Of a DNA stretch of 64,000 nt, positions 1 to 10,322 are shown piece after piece (the first letter of the stretch is position 1; every line of letters starts with the position of its first letter). Both the position numbers and the translations under genes were made by a program. Below the pieces are notes generated by a model, which searched no databases, was not told where the DNA came from, and worked only from the letters and a program-made list of their open reading frames with translations. The DNA comes from Sphaerotilus montanus (GTDB lineage: Bacteria > Pseudomonadota > Gammaproteobacteria > Burkholderiales > Burkholderiaceae_C), in contig NZ_JACCFH010000001.1 of NCBI RefSeq assembly GCF_013410775.1, positions 868,001 to 932,000 on the forward strand. The letters are read 5' to 3'.

Positions 1-531
1 CTCCTCGCGGAACAGCTTCGACATCGCCGAGCGCATGACGCGGTCGGCATCGGATTCGAGGCGGTCGATCTCGGCGCAGGTCTTGACGGTGGCTTCGGCC
101 ACGCTGCTCTGGCTGAGCTTGGACAGCAGCGTCACCGCATGCGCCACCCGCTCGCAGCACTTGACCGACAGCTCGCTCAGGCGCAGCACGTCCTCGGTCA
201 TGTGGCGCACATCGTAGAGCGACATCGTCTCGGAGGTGTCCTGCAGCAGGTCGAGGATGTCGTCCATCGCGTTGATCAGGCCGTGGATCTGCTCGCGGTC
301 GATCGGCGTGATGAAGGTCTTGTGCAGCAGGCGGTTGACCTCGGCAGTAACCTTGTCGGCGGCGTGCTCGGCGTCATCGACCTCGGTGGCGTATCGCTCG
401 CGCAGCGCCACGTCACCATAGTTCTGGACCATGGCCAGAAACGCGCGGGAACCAGTGACGATGGCTTCGCCGTGCGTGTTGAAAAGCTCGAAGAAATTGC
501 CTTCGCGCGGCAGCAGCTTGCCGAACAGCAT
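1..531 (-). CDS. DUF47-family PhoU-like phosphate transport regulator (partial)
   Basis: The frame starts at an ATG (complement of 529-531) about 10 bases after a GGAG ribosome site, and remains open to the window edge, so the last residues are missing. The visible 177 codons are helical, with an early motif MLFGKLLPREGNFFELF and charged helices typical of the DUF47/YkaA family. These are PhoU-like helical-bundle proteins usually encoded beside a PiT-type low-affinity phosphate permease. I infer a role in regulating that permease, which would lie beyond the left edge. There is no signal peptide, so it should be cytoplasmic. Confidence in the family is high; the partner gene is not visible. 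Confidence 0.85.
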   Translation of the reverse strand, partial: MLFGKLLPREGNFFELFNTHGEAIVTGSRAFLAMVQNYGDVALRERYATEVDDAEHAADKVTAEVNRLLHKTFITPIDREQIHGLINAMDDILDLLQDTSETMSLYDVRHMTEDVLRLSELSVKCCERVAHAVTLLSKLSQSSVAEATVKTCAEIDRLESDADRVMRSAMSKLFREE

Positions 532-694
532 GGTGTGGGACTCCAGGGGGACTTCGGAACAGATGGACAGTCCTGCGCGGTGCACGGCCGTCTCGGCGGC
601 TGTCACGCAGTTGTCATGAATCGGGACGGGGCGAGTTTAGCCGCAGGCGCCAGGAATTCACGCAGCAAAGAAACCCGATGGAACCCGGACGGGT

Positions 695-1219
695 TCAGGC
701 CGGCGCGATGCCCTGCTCGGCCGCGAGGCGCTGCGCGCGTGCCGGCCAGTCGGACGCGTCCATGCCGGCGGGCAGCACGAGCTGCCCGGGCAGCACCGCG
801 CACAGCTGCAGCAGCGGCAGCAGCACGAAGGCCCGCTCGGTCAGGCGGGGATGCGGCAGGGTGAGCCGCACGGTATGGCGCTGCAGGTCGCCGTGGAGCA
901 GCAGGTCCAGGTCGAGCGTGCGCGGTGCGTTCGGATAGGGGCGCTCGCGGCCATGGGCCAGCTCGATGGCCTGCAGGGCGTCCAGCAGTGCCTCGGGCGT
1001 CAGGCGGGTACGCACACAGGCGACGGCGTTGAGATAGTCCGGCCCGCTGGCCTCGACCGGACGGCTGCGCCAGCGGCCGGAGACCGCCACCCAGGCGGTC
1101 TCCGGCAACACGGCCAGCGCGGCGCAGGCGGCATCCAGCGTCGCCGCAGCATCGCCCAGGTTGGCACCCAGGCCGATGCAGGCCAGCAGCGCCGGGGCGT
1201 CAGGACGTGGCCGTGTCAT
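695..1219 (-). CDS. folK: 2-amino-4-hydroxy-6-hydroxymethyldihydropteridine pyrophosphokinase (FolK)
   Basis: FolK transfers pyrophosphate from ATP to hydroxymethyl-dihydropterin in folate synthesis. The 174-residue protein carries the family hallmarks: GLGANLGD near the N-terminus, SGPDYLNAV, and RTLDLDLLL holding the metal-binding aspartates. I chose the ATG at 1217-1219 because an upstream extension in the same frame is low-complexity Arg/Pro sequence and the shorter form matches the usual length of about 160 residues. It overlaps the end of pcnB by 20 bases, so the two are probably translationally coupled. The pcnB–folK order is common in proteobacteria. Confidence 0.93.
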   Translation of the reverse strand: MTRPRPDAPALLACIGLGANLGDAAATLDAACAALAVLPETAWVAVSGRWRSRPVEASGPDYLNAVACVRTRLTPEALLDALQAIELAHGRERPYPNAPRTLDLDLLLHGDLQRHTVRLTLPHPRLTERAFVLLPLLQLCAVLPGQLVLPAGMDASDWPARAQRLAAEQGIAPA

Positions 1220-2819
1220 CCGGTGCGGGTGCAGAGGTGGCGGCGGAACGGTCCCCGGCCGGCTTGCGGCGGCGACGGCGCTTGCGCGCGGCGGGAGCCG
1301 GTGCGCCGGCCAGCGCCGCATCGCCCTCGGCGCCCTCAGCGCCCTCGGCCGCCTGCACACGGGCGGGCGCGGACGCACCACCAGCGGCGCGGCGGGCCTG
1401 GTCCTGCACGCGGGCCTCGGTCAGCAGGTCCTCGCGCACGGCCTCGTTCGCGGTGGAGAACTCCTCCCACCAGCGGGCCAGATCGGCGTCGACCTCCCCG
1501 GAATCGGCGCGCAGGCGCAGGAAATCGAAGCCCGCCCGGAAGCGCACCTGCTCCACCAGCGACAGCGCCGACGAAGGGGTGCGGCGTTCGAAACGCGGCT
1601 GCATCAGCCAGATCTCGCGCATGTCGGCGGCCAGCTTGCCGCGGCCGGAGATGTCGCCGATGCGGGCGTCGAACACGGCGTCCGTGGCGGCCTGCAGCGC
1701 GGCGGTGGGATGTTCGCCCTTGGCGCGCAGCTGCGCGGCCCGGCGCAGCACGTCGTGCCACAGCATGCAGGCCAGCATGAAGCTCGGCGCCACCGGCTTG
1801 CCCTCGCCGACGCGGCGGTCGGTGTCGGCCAGCGCGCGCTGGATGAACTGCTCGCGGCCATCGTGCTGGTGCGCGTCGTCGAGCACGGCGTCCAGGATCG
1901 GGAAGATGCCCTTGTGCAGGCCCTGCTTGCGCAGCTCTTCCAGGCTGGCGAGCGAGTGGCCCGTCTGCAGCAGCTTGATCATCTCGTCGAACAACCGGCT
2001 CGCCGGCACGTTGGCCAGCAGGTCGGCGCAGGCGCGGATCGGCTTGCGCGTGCCGGCCTCGATCTCGAAGCCGAGCTTGGCCGCGAAACGCACGACGCGG
2101 ATGATGCGCACCGGGTCTTCGCGGTAACGCGTCACCGGGTCGCCGATCATGCGCAGCAGGCGCTTCCTGGCGTCGGCCAGGCCGTGGTGGTAGTCGACGA
2201 CGATCTGGCGGCGCGGGTCGTAGTAGAGCGCGTTGACGGTGAAGTCGCGGCGCGCGGCGTCCTCGTCCTGCGGGCCCCAGACGTTGTCGCGCAGCACGCG
2301 GCCGCTGGCGTCCACGACGTGGCTCTTGCCGGCCAGTTCGGATTTCGAGGTCTTCTCGTTGCCGGCGACCTGCTCGGCGGCACTCGCGTCGAGGTAGGCG
2401 CGGAAGGTGGAGACCTCGATCACCTCGTGCTCGCGGCCGCGGCCGTGCACGACGTGGACGATGCGGAAGCGCCGGCCGATGATGAAGGCGCGGCGGAACA
2501 GCGCCTTCACCTGCTCGGGCGTCGCGCTGGTCGCCACGTCGAAGTCCTTGGGGCGGTGGCCGAGCAGCAGGTCGCGCACGGCGCCGCCGACCACATAGGC
2601 CTCGTAGCCCGCGTCCTGCAGCGTGGTGACCACCTTCACGGCGCGGTCGTCGAGCAGGGCCGGGTTGATGCCGTGTTCGGACACGGGCACCTCCACCCGC
2701 ACGCCGATCACCGGCCCGACCGGCACCGCCGCCTCGGGTTCGGCGGCGAGCGTCTGCGGACCGGAGGGCGTCTTGCCGGCAGATTTGCCAAGCAGCTTGT
2801 CGATGAATTTCTTGATCAT
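1200..2819 (-). CDS. pcnB: poly(A) polymerase I (PcnB)
   Basis: PcnB adds 3' poly(A) tails to RNAs and so promotes their decay. The 539-residue protein has the class II nucleotidyltransferase signature: GGAVRD at residues 78-83 followed by DFD at 92-94, the catalytic carboxylates. Downstream the [13 protein letters not shown] and [16 protein letters not shown] blocks fit poly(A) polymerase rather than a CCA-adding enzyme. The C-terminus has an Arg-rich stretch (about residue 507) and an Ala/Pro/Asp tail, as in PcnB RNA-binding tails. Its start overlaps the stop of the upstream HAD gene by four bases (ATGA). Confidence 0.93.
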   Translation of the reverse strand: MIKKFIDKLLGKSAGKTPSGPQTLAAEPEAAVPVGPVIGVRVEVPVSEHGINPALLDDRAVKVVTTLQDAGYEAYVVGGAVRDLLLGHRPKDFDVATSATPEQVKALFRRAFIIGRRFRIVHVVHGRGREHEVIEVSTFRAYLDASAAEQVAGNEKTSKSELAGKSHVVDASGRVLRDNVWGPQDEDAARRDFTVNALYYDPRRQIVVDYHHGLADARKRLLRMIGDPVTRYREDPVRIIRVVRFAAKLGFEIEAGTRKPIRACADLLANVPASRLFDEMIKLLQTGHSLASLEELRKQGLHKGIFPILDAVLDDAHQHDGREQFIQRALADTDRRVGEGKPVAPSFMLACMLWHDVLRRAAQLRAKGEHPTAALQAATDAVFDARIGDISGRGKLAADMREIWLMQPRFERRTPSSALSLVEQVRFRAGFDFLRLRADSGEVDADLARWWEEFSTANEAVREDLLTEARVQDQARRAAGGASAPARVQAAEGAEGAEGDAALAGAPAPAARKRRRRRKPAGDRSAATSAPAPDDTATS

Positions 2820-3499
2820 GGGAAGAGCCGCAGGATGCGCCAGCCGCGTTCGCAGGCAGTGGCTTCGAGCGCGGGACTCGGGTTGGTCGCCACCGGTTCG
2901 GTGGCCAATTCCAGCAGCGGCAGGTCGTTGGGCGAGTCGCTGTAGACGCTGATGCCGGAGAAGTCGCTCAGGCGGTGGCCCAGGCCGGCAAGCCAGTCGT
3001 GGACCCGGCCGACCTTGCCTTCGCGGAAGGTGGGCGTGCCGCGGATGGTACCCGCCCAGCGACCGTCGGGTTCGCGGTCGAGCTGGACAGCCAGGAGGTG
3101 GTCGATGTCGAACTCGGCGGCGATCGGCGCGGTGACGAATTCGTTGGTCGCGGTGACGATGGCCACGAGATCGCCACGCTGCTGGTGAAAACGCACCAGC
3201 TCACGGGCCTGCGGGTGCACGTTCGGACGCAGCACCTCGGCCATGAAGCGGGCATGCGCGGCCGCCGATTCGGCCAGCGGACGGTCGCGCCAGGCGGCGG
3301 TGGTGAAGGCGATGTAGGCCGGCAGGTCGAGCGTGCCGGCCTGGTAGTCGGCGTAGAAGGCGTCGTTGCGGGCGCGGAAGGTGTCGCCGTTGGCCCAGCC
3401 GATCGCCACCATGAACTCGCCGAAGGCGTGGTCGGAGTCGATGGGGATCAGGGTGCCGTCGAGGTCGAACAGGCAGAGGTGGCGGTCGTTCTGGGGCAT
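2816..3499 (-). CDS. HAD-superfamily hydrolase, subfamily IB (SerB/PhoE-like phosphatase)
   Basis: A 227-residue cytoplasmic phosphatase. The HAD motif I DLDGT is at residues 12-16 (nucleophile Asp12), motif II is IVTAT, and motif IV is SDSPNDLPLL near residue 190, all as expected for the HAD-IB group that includes phosphoserine phosphatase and related enzymes. The substrate cannot be told from sequence. It lies between hda and pcnB on the same strand, a conserved arrangement in Burkholderiales, with a four-base overlap to pcnB and 11 bases to the hda stop, so it is likely part of one transcript. Confidence 0.88.
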   Translation of the reverse strand: MPQNDRHLCLFDLDGTLIPIDSDHAFGEFMVAIGWANGDTFRARNDAFYADYQAGTLDLPAYIAFTTAAWRDRPLAESAAAHARFMAEVLRPNVHPQARELVRFHQQRGDLVAIVTATNEFVTAPIAAEFDIDHLLAVQLDREPDGRWAGTIRGTPTFREGKVGRVHDWLAGLGHRLSDFSGISVYSDSPNDLPLLELATEPVATNPSPALEATACERGWRILRLFP

Positions 3500-3510
3500 C
3501 GGTTTCGGAT

Positions 3511-4194
3511 TCAGATCGTGTGCAGGTCGGGTTCGGCCAGCATCTGGCGCAGCAGCGGCAGCGTCACCGGCCGCTTGGTCGCCAGCGCGTAGCGGTCGAG
3601 GCGGCCCAGCAGGTCCATCAGGTGGGTCAGGTCGCGCTCGCCGTGGCCGAGCAGACAGGCCAGCACCTCGTCGCTCAGGGGGATGCCCCGGCGGGTCGCA
3701 TCGCGCCGCAGCAGCGCGCAGACCTGCTCGTCGGTCGGGGGCACCAGCCGGTAGACGAGGCCCCAGGCCAGCCGCGTGCGCAGGTCGTCGCGCACCGGCA
3801 GGTCCACCGGCGGCAGCCGACCGCCCGCGATGATGGGCACGCCGGCGATCGTCGCCTCGATGAACATGCGGAAGGCCTCGTGCTGGCGGTCGGCATCGTA
3901 GCGGTCACAGTCGTCGAGCAGCAGCAGGCGCGCGTCCTCGTCGTACTCCCAGGGGGTGGACGTCGTGAGGTCGAACTTCATCGTGCGCAGCCCGAAGGAC
4001 TGCGCCTGGCTGACGGCCGCCTGCAGCAGGTGCGTCTTGCCGCTGCCGGGCGGGCCCCACAGGTACAGCGGCATCGACGGACTCGGCGACAGCAGGGCCA
4101 TGAGCACCTGCTCCCACTGGGCGTTGCCGCCGGGCAGGAAGGTGTCGAACCGGAGCACCGGCTCCGGTCCGAAGGCGAGCGGCACCTGCCGCAT
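3511..4194 (-). CDS. hda: DnaA regulatory inactivator Hda
   Basis: Hda binds the DNA-loaded beta clamp and stimulates ATP hydrolysis by DnaA, preventing re-initiation of replication. The 227-residue AAA+ protein shows Walker A GPPGSGKTH and Walker B LLLLDDCDRYD. I start it at the ATG at 4192-4194 because this puts MRQVPLAFG at the N-terminus, matching the Q-x-x-L-x-F clamp-binding motif that Hda carries there. A longer frame from 4233 would bury the motif 13 residues inside. The C-terminal part is DnaA domain III-like without the DNA-binding domain IV, which separates it from DnaA. Confidence 0.92.
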   Translation of the reverse strand: MRQVPLAFGPEPVLRFDTFLPGGNAQWEQVLMALLSPSPSMPLYLWGPPGSGKTHLLQAAVSQAQSFGLRTMKFDLTTSTPWEYDEDARLLLLDDCDRYDADRQHEAFRMFIEATIAGVPIIAGGRLPPVDLPVRDDLRTRLAWGLVYRLVPPTDEQVCALLRRDATRRGIPLSDEVLACLLGHGERDLTHLMDLLGRLDRYALATKRPVTLPLLRQMLAEPDLHTI

Positions 4195-4242
4195 CAGCGG
4201 AGATGTCCGGTCACGAGGCAATCCACGAGGCATTCGCGAGGT

Positions 4243-5310
4243 TCATCCCTGGTAAAGCCGACTGGCCACATAGCCTGCACGCATCCGGCGCAAGGCCACC
4301 AGCACCAGCGCACCGGCCGGCAGCGCCAGCAGCACGCCGACAAAGCCGAACAGGTGCCCGAAGGCCAGCAGCACGAAGATCACCGCCAGCGGGTGCAGTC
4401 CGATGCGCTCGCCGACGAGCCGGGGCGTGAGGAAGAAACTTTCGATCACCTGGCCCGCGCCATAGACCACCGCCACCACCCCCACGCCGTACAGACTGGC
4501 GTATTGCAACACACCCGCCAGCAAGGCCAGCGCAGCGCCGATGCCGAACCCCACGTAGGGCACGAAGATCGCGAGTCCCGTGAAGATGCCCACCGGCAGC
4601 GCGAGATCGAAACGCGCCAGCGCCAGCGCCACCGTGTAGTAGGCCGCAAGGATCAGCATCACCAGCAGCTGGCCGCGCAGGTACTGGCCCAGCACGGCGT
4701 CGCACTCCCGGGTGAATCCGAGCACGGCATCGAGGTAGCGCGGCGGCACCATGCGGCGCAGACGGCGCTGCAGGTCGTGCCAGTCGAGCAGCAGGTAGAA
4801 GGTCACCACCGGCACCAGCACCGCATTGCCGATGATGGCCAGCAGGAAGCTGCCGCCGATGCGCGCTGAACTCAGCAGCGCCGCCAGCCAGCCGTCGCCC
4901 TTGGCATCGAAGTACTTGAGCACGAAGGCCTTGATGCTCTCGATGTCGAGGCTGATCGCGATGCCGAACTGCGCCAGCCGGGGCGCCAGATGGTCGTTGA
5001 GCCGCACCGCCAGCACGGGAATCTGGTCCCGCAGCACCGGCAGTTCGCGCGAGATGATCGGCACGATCAGCAGCAGCACCCCCAGCGCCGCCGCCATCGC
5101 CCCCAGCTCCACCAGCACCACGGCCAGCGCCCGCGGCAGGCGCCGGGACAGCCGGTCGACCGCCGGCTGCAGCACATAGGCCAGCACGGCGGCGGTCAGG
5201 AAGGGCATGAGCACCGGCGCCAGCAGCCACACCAGCACGACCGAAGTCCCGGCAAGCGCCAGCCAGGCGAGCATCAGGCGTTGGGTCAGGGGCAGCTTCA
5301 TGCGGGACAT
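4243..5310 (-). CDS. AI-2E family (PerM-like) transporter
   Basis: A 355-residue inner-membrane protein with about seven to eight hydrophobic segments in the AI-2E exporter/PerM pattern: paired N-terminal helices, a soluble segment about residues 85-150, then a helix-rich C-terminal half containing [18 protein letters not shown]. Substrates of the family are mostly unknown; some members export autoinducer-2 or act as cation antiporters. It sits just upstream of hda on the same strand, as in many Betaproteobacteria, and probably shares a transcript. The ATG at 5310 is used; a second ATG three codons inside is possible. Confidence 0.88.
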   Translation of the reverse strand: MSRMKLPLTQRLMLAWLALAGTSVVLVWLLAPVLMPFLTAAVLAYVLQPAVDRLSRRLPRALAVVLVELGAMAAALGVLLLIVPIISRELPVLRDQIPVLAVRLNDHLAPRLAQFGIAISLDIESIKAFVLKYFDAKGDGWLAALLSSARIGGSFLLAIIGNAVLVPVVTFYLLLDWHDLQRRLRRMVPPRYLDAVLGFTRECDAVLGQYLRGQLLVMLILAAYYTVALALARFDLALPVGIFTGLAIFVPYVGFGIGAALALLAGVLQYASLYGVGVVAVVYGAGQVIESFFLTPRLVGERIGLHPLAVIFVLLAFGHLFGFVGVLLALPAGALVLVALRRMRAGYVASRLYQG

Positions 5311-5334
5311 TGTCTCAGCATGGCGCAGTGGGGC

Positions 5335-6207
5335 TCAGTGCCACCGTGGCGGACCGGCATCCCGCAAGGCGGCCAGCTGCGCCGACACCCGTGCCCGGTC
5401 CGGCGTGGCCCCTGCGTGCTGCAGGTAGAGCGCCAGGTCCTCGATGGCCAGCGCGGTCTGGCCGAGTGCCGCGAGCGTCTGGCCGCGCTCGCGGCGCAGG
5501 GCCCAGTCGAGCGGCTCCAGCACGACCTGGCGGTGCTGCACCTGCAGCAGGCGCGGCAGGTCGCCGTCCTCGCGGTGCAGCCGGGCGAGGTTGCGCAGCA
5601 TGCGCGACAGGATCTCGCGCCCCGACGCCGGCTGGAGGTAGTCGCTGAGCATCTCGCCCAGCCCCATGCCGGTCTCCAGCTCCAGCCGCATCTCGTGGCC
5701 AAGGTAGGGCTCCAGCCGCTCCTCCAGCTCCGCACGGGTCAGCGAGCGGCCATCGACGGGGTCGATCACCGCGTCGCCCAGCGGCAGATGCAGCTTGATG
5801 AGGAAATGGCCAGGAAAGGAGATGCCGTCCGCCTGCAGGCCAAGCTGCCCGGCGAGTTCGAGGTAGAGCACTGCCAGCGCGATCGGCAGGCCGCGCCGGC
5901 GCTGCAGCACCGCGTGGAGGTGGCTGTTGTCAGCGTCGCGCAGGTCATTGACGTTGCCGCCGAAACCGAGATCCCGGTAAAAAAACTGGTGCAGGCCCCG
6001 CACCCGCTGCAGCGCGCCGGCATCGGCCGGCAGACGCTGCCGCAGGCGCTGCGCAAGCTCGTCCAGCTCGGTCTGCAGCGCGGCGAGGTCGAGCGCCGGG
6101 TGGTCGACCAGCGCGATGGCGCCGGCCGCTTCGGTCAGCGACAGGCTGTCGTCATCGCGCACGAGGGCGGCGAAATAGTCCAGCGGGGACGGCGAGGAGC
6201 ACTCCAT
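5335..6207 (-). CDS. SirB1-family transglutaminase-like/TPR protein
   Basis: A 290-residue cytoplasmic protein. The central block with [38 protein letters not shown] and [10 protein letters not shown] is the signature of SirB1-type proteins, which have a transglutaminase-like fold and usually a C-terminal helical (TPR-like) region, here about residues 195-290. Biochemical function is unknown; E. coli SirB1 is encoded near hemA–prfA–prmC. Here it lies between murJ and the AI-2E permease, all on the minus strand, with gaps under 30 bases. Confidence 0.85.
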   Translation of the reverse strand: MECSSPSPLDYFAALVRDDDSLSLTEAAGAIALVDHPALDLAALQTELDELAQRLRQRLPADAGALQRVRGLHQFFYRDLGFGGNVNDLRDADNSHLHAVLQRRRGLPIALAVLYLELAGQLGLQADGISFPGHFLIKLHLPLGDAVIDPVDGRSLTRAELEERLEPYLGHEMRLELETGMGLGEMLSDYLQPASGREILSRMLRNLARLHREDGDLPRLLQVQHRQVVLEPLDWALRRERGQTLAALGQTALAIEDLALYLQHAGATPDRARVSAQLAALRDAGPPRWH

Positions 6208-6231
6208 GGCCGAAAGTGTATCGGCCAGCGC

Positions 6232-7791
6232 TCAACGGCGTGCAAATTGCCGCAAGTTGACCCCGGCCAGCAGCAGCACGCCGAAATACACCAGCCCCGC
6301 CAGTGCCAGCACCCCGGCCAGCACGCCCACACGCAGCCCCGAGTGCGCCTGCAGACCGATCCAGTCGATCGACCGGGCTGCCCACGCCAGCCCGCCCCCC
6401 ATCACCGCACAGCCCGCCCCCACGCGCAGCCCGAACGCCAGCCAGCCAGGCGACGGCTGGTAGCTGCCCCGCTTGCGCAGGCCGATCAGCAGCCAGGTCG
6501 CGTTGACCAGCGCCGCCAGCCCGATCGACAGCGCCAGCCCGGCGTGCCCCAGCAGCGGCACGAAGATGGCGTTCATCACCTGCGTCAGCGCGAGCACGGT
6601 GATGGCGATGCGCACGGGAGTGCGGATGTCCTGCCGGGCGTAGAAGCCCGGCGCCAGCACCTTGATCGCCACCAGGCCCATCAGCCCGGCCCCGTAGCCC
6701 ATCAGCGCCAGCACCGTCTGCTGCACATCGGCTGCGGTGAAGCGGCCATAGTGGTAGAGCACCGCCACCAGCGGCTGCGGAAACACCAGCAGCGCCACCG
6801 CGCATGGCAGCGCCAGCAGCACCACCAGGCGCAGCCCCCAGTCCAGCAGCGCCGAGTAGCGCTCCATGTCGCCCTGTGCCTGCGCAGCCGACAGCTGCGG
6901 CAGCAGCACCACGCCCATCGCGACGCCCAGCAAGGCGGTCGGGAACTCCATCAGCCGGTCGGCATAGGTCAGCCAGGACACCGAGCCGGCGGCGAGGTGC
7001 GAGGCGATCTGCGTGTTCACCAGCAGCGACAGCTGCGCCACCGACACGCCGAGCAGCGCCGGCGCCATCTGCTTCAGGATGCGGTGCACGCCCTCGTGCG
7101 CCCAGGCCTGGCGAAAGGCCGCGACGGTGAATCCGAGGTGCGGCATCACGCCGACCGCGCGCAGCGCCGGCAGCTGCACGCCGAGCTGCAGCAGCCCGCC
7201 GATCATCACCCCCACCGCCAGCGCGTACACCGGCGCAATGCCCCAGCGCGGGAACTGCGGCGCCAGCAGCCACGCCGCGCCGATCACGCTCAGGTTGAGC
7301 AGCACCGGCGTGATGGCCGGCACCGCGAAGCGCTTCCACGAATTCAGGATGCCGGCCGACAGCGCCACCAGCGACATGCAGCCGATGTAGGGGAACATCA
7401 GCCGCGTCATCACGACGGCCGAGTCCTGCGCCTCGGCCGGCAGACCGGAGGCCATCACCCACACCAGCACCGGCGAGCCGAGCACCCCGACCGCGCACAC
7501 GACCACCAGCGCCCACATCAGCACGGTGGCCACGGCATCGATCAGCGTCTGCGTGGCCGCATCCCCGTGGGTCGTGCGGGAGGCCGCCAGGATCGGCACG
7601 AAGGCCTGCGAGAAGGCCCCTTCGGCAAACAGGCGGCGCAGCAGGTTCGGGATGCGGAAGGCGACCTGGAACGCATCGGTGGCACTGCTCGCCCCGAAGG
7701 CCGCCGCGATGAGCTGCTCGCGCACGAGTCCGGTGACCCGGGACGCCAGCGTGAGCGCGGACACGACAGAGGCAGAACGAAGCAGACTCAT
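6232..7791 (-). CDS. murJ: lipid II flippase MurJ
   Basis: MurJ flips lipid II across the inner membrane for peptidoglycan synthesis. The 519-residue protein is almost entirely hydrophobic, with about 14 membrane segments, and carries family blocks such as the N-terminal [17 protein letters not shown] and [20 protein letters not shown]. The ATG at 7789-7791 gives the normal N-terminus [10 protein letters not shown]; a longer frame to 7830 adds 13 atypical residues. It is divergent from rpsT; the rpsT–murJ divergence is common in proteobacteria. Confidence 0.95.
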   Translation of the reverse strand: MSLLRSASVVSALTLASRVTGLVREQLIAAAFGASSATDAFQVAFRIPNLLRRLFAEGAFSQAFVPILAASRTTHGDAATQTLIDAVATVLMWALVVVCAVGVLGSPVLVWVMASGLPAEAQDSAVVMTRLMFPYIGCMSLVALSAGILNSWKRFAVPAITPVLLNLSVIGAAWLLAPQFPRWGIAPVYALAVGVMIGGLLQLGVQLPALRAVGVMPHLGFTVAAFRQAWAHEGVHRILKQMAPALLGVSVAQLSLLVNTQIASHLAAGSVSWLTYADRLMEFPTALLGVAMGVVLLPQLSAAQAQGDMERYSALLDWGLRLVVLLALPCAVALLVFPQPLVAVLYHYGRFTAADVQQTVLALMGYGAGLMGLVAIKVLAPGFYARQDIRTPVRIAITVLALTQVMNAIFVPLLGHAGLALSIGLAALVNATWLLIGLRKRGSYQPSPGWLAFGLRVGAGCAVMGGGLAWAARSIDWIGLQAHSGLRVGVLAGVLALAGLVYFGVLLLAGVNLRQFARR

Positions 7792-7829
7792 GGGTGGGGG
7801 TTCTCGGTCGCAAAGCCTGCGATTATCCA

Positions 7830-7838
7830 TGCTATAGT
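7830..7838 (+). promoter_or_regulatory. extended -10 promoter element for rpsT
   Basis: TGCTATAGT fits an extended -10 (TGn followed by TATAGT at 7833-7838), 38 bases upstream of the rpsT start codon. No good -35 box is visible, as is usual for extended -10 promoters. It overlaps the region just upstream of the divergent murJ. Confidence 0.45.
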
Positions 7839-7875
7839 GCTAGGCTTTCCTCCACCCGGAACACGAGACACATTT

Positions 7876-8181
7876 ATGGCCACCGCTTCCAAAGCCAAGA
7901 AGAAGACCGTCCGCATCGCCTCCGGCCGCAAGCGCGTCCGCCAGGACGTCAAGCTGAATGCCGCCAACACCTCGCTGCGTTCGAAGTTCCGCACCGCTGT
8001 CAAGGGCGTGCTGAAGGCCGTCGCCACGGGCGACAAGGCCAAGGCCGGTGACACGTTCAAGTCCGCCCAGGCCGTGATCGATTCGATCGCCGACAAGGGC
8101 ATCTTCCACAAGAACAAGGCCGCCCGCATCAAGAGCCGCCTGTCTGCCAAGGTCAAGGCCCTGGCGGTTGCCGCTGCCTAA
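7876..8181 (+). CDS. rpsT: 30S ribosomal protein S20
   Basis: A 101-residue, very Lys/Arg/Ala-rich protein starting [10 protein letters not shown]. It matches S20 along its length, including [22 protein letters not shown] split over two helices and the [14 protein letters not shown] block. S20 binds 16S rRNA in the body of the 30S subunit. It is slightly longer than the roughly 87-residue E. coli protein because of an Ala-rich C-terminus. It is transcribed alone, between a promoter-like element and a strong terminator. Confidence 0.97.
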   Translation: MATASKAKKKTVRIASGRKRVRQDVKLNAANTSLRSKFRTAVKGVLKAVATGDKAKAGDTFKSAQAVIDSIADKGIFHKNKAARIKSRLSAKVKALAVAAA

Positions 8182-8205
8182 AGACTGATCCGGGTGGATC
8201 CACTG

Positions 8206-8231
8206 CAAAGGCCCGCTCTGCGGGCCTTTTG
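8206..8231 (+). terminator. Rho-independent terminator after rpsT
   Basis: AAAGGCCCGC, a TCTG loop, then GCGGGCCTTTT form a strong GC stem followed by a T-run, 25 bases after the rpsT stop. The A-run on the other side could also let it act for minus-strand transcripts coming from the 9.2 kb gene. Confidence 0.85.
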
Positions 8232-8261
8232 CATTGCCTGCCTCGGAACCGGCCGGCCCGC

Positions 8262-9287
8262 TCAGGCGCCGTGCTTGTCCGCCTCGCTGGTGAACGCGTC
8301 GGCGTAGAACTCTTCCGCCGGCAGGGCGCACTGCGCCACCAGATCACGCTGCGCAGCCGCCACCATGACCGGCGCACCGCAGGCGTAGACCTGGTGTCCG
8401 GACAGATCCGGCAGATCCGCCATCACCGCGCGGTGCACGAAGCCCGTGCGCCCCTGCCATGCCACGCCAGGCTCCGAGAGCACCGGCACATAGCGCAGCC
8501 AGGGCAGCATGCGCGCCATCTCCAGCGCCCAGTCGTGCAGATAGAGATCGGCCTCGCTGCGGCAACCCCAGTACAGCACCGCCTCGCGGTCCATGCCATG
8601 CGCCTGCATGTGCTCGATCAGCGCCTTGATCGGCGCAAAACCGGTGCCGGAGGCCAGCAGCACGACCGGCTTCGCACTGTCCTCGCGCAGGAAGAAGCTG
8701 CCGAACGGCCCCTCCACACGCAGGATCTCGCGCTCCTTCATCGCCCCGAACACATGGTCGGTGAAGCGCCCGCCGGGCATGTGGCGGATGTGGAGCTCCA
8801 TCTGCCCCTGCGCGGTCTCCGGTGCGCTCGCCATCGAGTAGCTGCGCCGGGCGCCATCCCGCAGGATGAACTCGATGTACTGGCCTGCGTGGTACTGGAA
8901 CACCTGGTTGCCCGGCAACTGCAGCGTCAGCACGGCCACGTCCGGTGCGCGGCGCTCGATCGTGGTGACCCGCACCGGCATCTTCAGCACCGGGAACTGC
9001 CCCACCGACGTCACCTGCCGGGACTCGATCACGCAGTCCGTCTGCGGCGTGGCGCAGCAGGTGAGGACCAGGCCGGACGCCTCCTCGGCCGCGCTGAGCG
9101 CCTTGAGCTGGTGCGCGCCGTGGATGACGCGCCCTTCGAGCAGCCGGCTCTTGCAGGATCCGCAGGCGCCATCCTTGCAACCGTAGGGCAGACCGATCCC
9201 CTGGCGGATCGCCGCCGGCAGCATCGCCTCGTCGCGCGCCACCTCGAAGCTGCGGCCTGCAGGCTGCACTGTCACCGTGAAAGTCAT
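8262..9287 (-). CDS. 2Fe-2S ferredoxin/flavodoxin-reductase-like NAD(P)H oxidoreductase
   Basis: A 341-residue electron-transfer protein. An N-terminal plant-type 2Fe-2S domain (about residues 1-90) has CKDGACGSCKSR and a later Cys in LTCCA. It is followed by an FAD-binding domain with RSYSMAS and an NAD(P)-binding domain with GTGFAPIKALIE. The order matches CDP-6-deoxy-delta-3,4-glucoseen reductase and phenol hydroxylase reductase components. No oxygenase or sugar genes are adjacent, so the partner is unknown. The ATG at 9285-9287 has an AGAGGA ribosome site eight bases upstream; a much longer in-frame extension overlaps the divergent neighbour and is rejected. Confidence 0.87.
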   Translation of the reverse strand: MTFTVTVQPAGRSFEVARDEAMLPAAIRQGIGLPYGCKDGACGSCKSRLLEGRVIHGAHQLKALSAAEEASGLVLTCCATPQTDCVIESRQVTSVGQFPVLKMPVRVTTIERRAPDVAVLTLQLPGNQVFQYHAGQYIEFILRDGARRSYSMASAPETAQGQMELHIRHMPGGRFTDHVFGAMKEREILRVEGPFGSFFLREDSAKPVVLLASGTGFAPIKALIEHMQAHGMDREAVLYWGCRSEADLYLHDWALEMARMLPWLRYVPVLSEPGVAWQGRTGFVHRAVMADLPDLSGHQVYACGAPVMVAAAQRDLVAQCALPAEEFYADAFTSEADKHGA

Positions 9288-9377
9288 TGCTCGTATCCTC
9301 TGGGCCGTCCCGGCGATGTCCGCGGCCATGTCGCCGCGGGCGAGATTGTGCCGTACCGATCCGAAAGAACCCGAACC

Positions 9378-10310
9378 ATGCCCCACCCCACCCGCCTGTG
9401 CGCCGCCCGCTCCGCAGCCCCGAGACCCTTGCGCCGCATGCGACAGCCGCGCCTGCTGATCGTCGGCTGCGGCGACGTCGGCCAGCGCGTCGCCAAGGCC
9501 CTCGGCCGAGGCTGGAGCGTGCGCGCACTCACCTCGCAGCCAGAGCGCGCCGCCATCCTGCGCGCGCAGGGCATCACGCCGCTGATCGGCAACCTGGACA
9601 CGCCCGCCTCGCTGCACCGCCTGGGCGCCCTCGCCCCGCGCGTGCTGCATCTGGCGCCTCCACCCGGCAGCGGCGAGGCCGACCCCCGCACCCGGCATCT
9701 CCTGCAGGCGCTCGGCCAGCACGGCGTCTGCCGGCGCCTCGTCTACGGCAGCACCACCGGCGTCTATGGCGACACCGGCGGCGCCCGCTTCGACGAGACC
9801 CGCACCGTCGCCCCGGTCAACGCCCGCGCCCGGCGCCGGGTCGCCGCCGAATCGTCCATCCGCCGCTGGGCGGTCGACCAAGGCGTGCAGGCCTCGATCC
9901 TGCGCATCCCCGGCATCTACGCCGGGGACCGGCCGGGCGGCCACCCGCGCGAGCGGCTGGCACGCGGCACGCCGGTGCTGTGCGCCGAAGACGACGTCTA
10001 CACCAACCACATCCACGCCGATGATCTGGCCCGCCTGTGCATCGCGGCGCTGCTGCGGGGACGGCCGCAGCGCATCTGGCACGCCTGCGACGACACCGAA
10101 CTGAAGATGGGGGACTATTTCGATCTGGCGGCCCGGCTGTGCGGACTGCCCCCGCCACGGCGGATCTCGCGCGAGGAAGCACGGGCACAACTCAGCCCGA
10201 TGCTGCTGAGCTTCATGAGCGAGTCGCGCCGGCTGGACAACCGACGCATGAAGCGGGAATTGCGGGTCGCCTTGCGCTACCCGGACGTCACCACCGGCCT
10301 GCTGGCCTGA
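9378..10310 (+). CDS. NAD-dependent epimerase/dehydratase-like (extended SDR) protein
   Basis: A 310-residue cytoplasmic Rossmann-fold protein. The nucleotide-binding loop is LLIVGCGDVGQRV near residue 26, and the active-site region LVYGSTTGVYGD contains the SDR-type tyrosine context. The C-terminal IHADDLARLCIAALL fits the YeeZ/SDR_a6 type of extended SDR. The substrate is unknown. The start may be this ATG or the one at 9438, nearer the Rossmann loop. It is divergent from the reductase and convergent with the rhomboid gene. Confidence 0.8.
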   Translation: MPHPTRLCAARSAAPRPLRRMRQPRLLIVGCGDVGQRVAKALGRGWSVRALTSQPERAAILRAQGITPLIGNLDTPASLHRLGALAPRVLHLAPPPGSGEADPRTRHLLQALGQHGVCRRLVYGSTTGVYGDTGGARFDETRTVAPVNARARRRVAAESSIRRWAVDQGVQASILRIPGIYAGDRPGGHPRERLARGTPVLCAEDDVYTNHIHADDLARLCIAALLRGRPQRIWHACDDTELKMGDYFDLAARLCGLPPPRRISREEARAQLSPMLLSFMSESRRLDNRRMKRELRVALRYPDVTTGLLA

Positions 10311-10322
10311 GGCCGCAGCCGA

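Noticed and set aside
4990-8181. 1063-residue open frame ending with ribosomal protein S20
   Set aside because: Only the last 101 residues are real (rpsT). The rest is antisense to murJ and the SirB1-like gene and is Gln/His/Arg-rich.
8262-10190. 642-residue version of the iron-sulfur reductase
   Set aside because: The first 300 residues are antisense to the epimerase-like gene and lack domains. The ATG at 9287 has a good ribosome site and starts directly at the ferredoxin domain.
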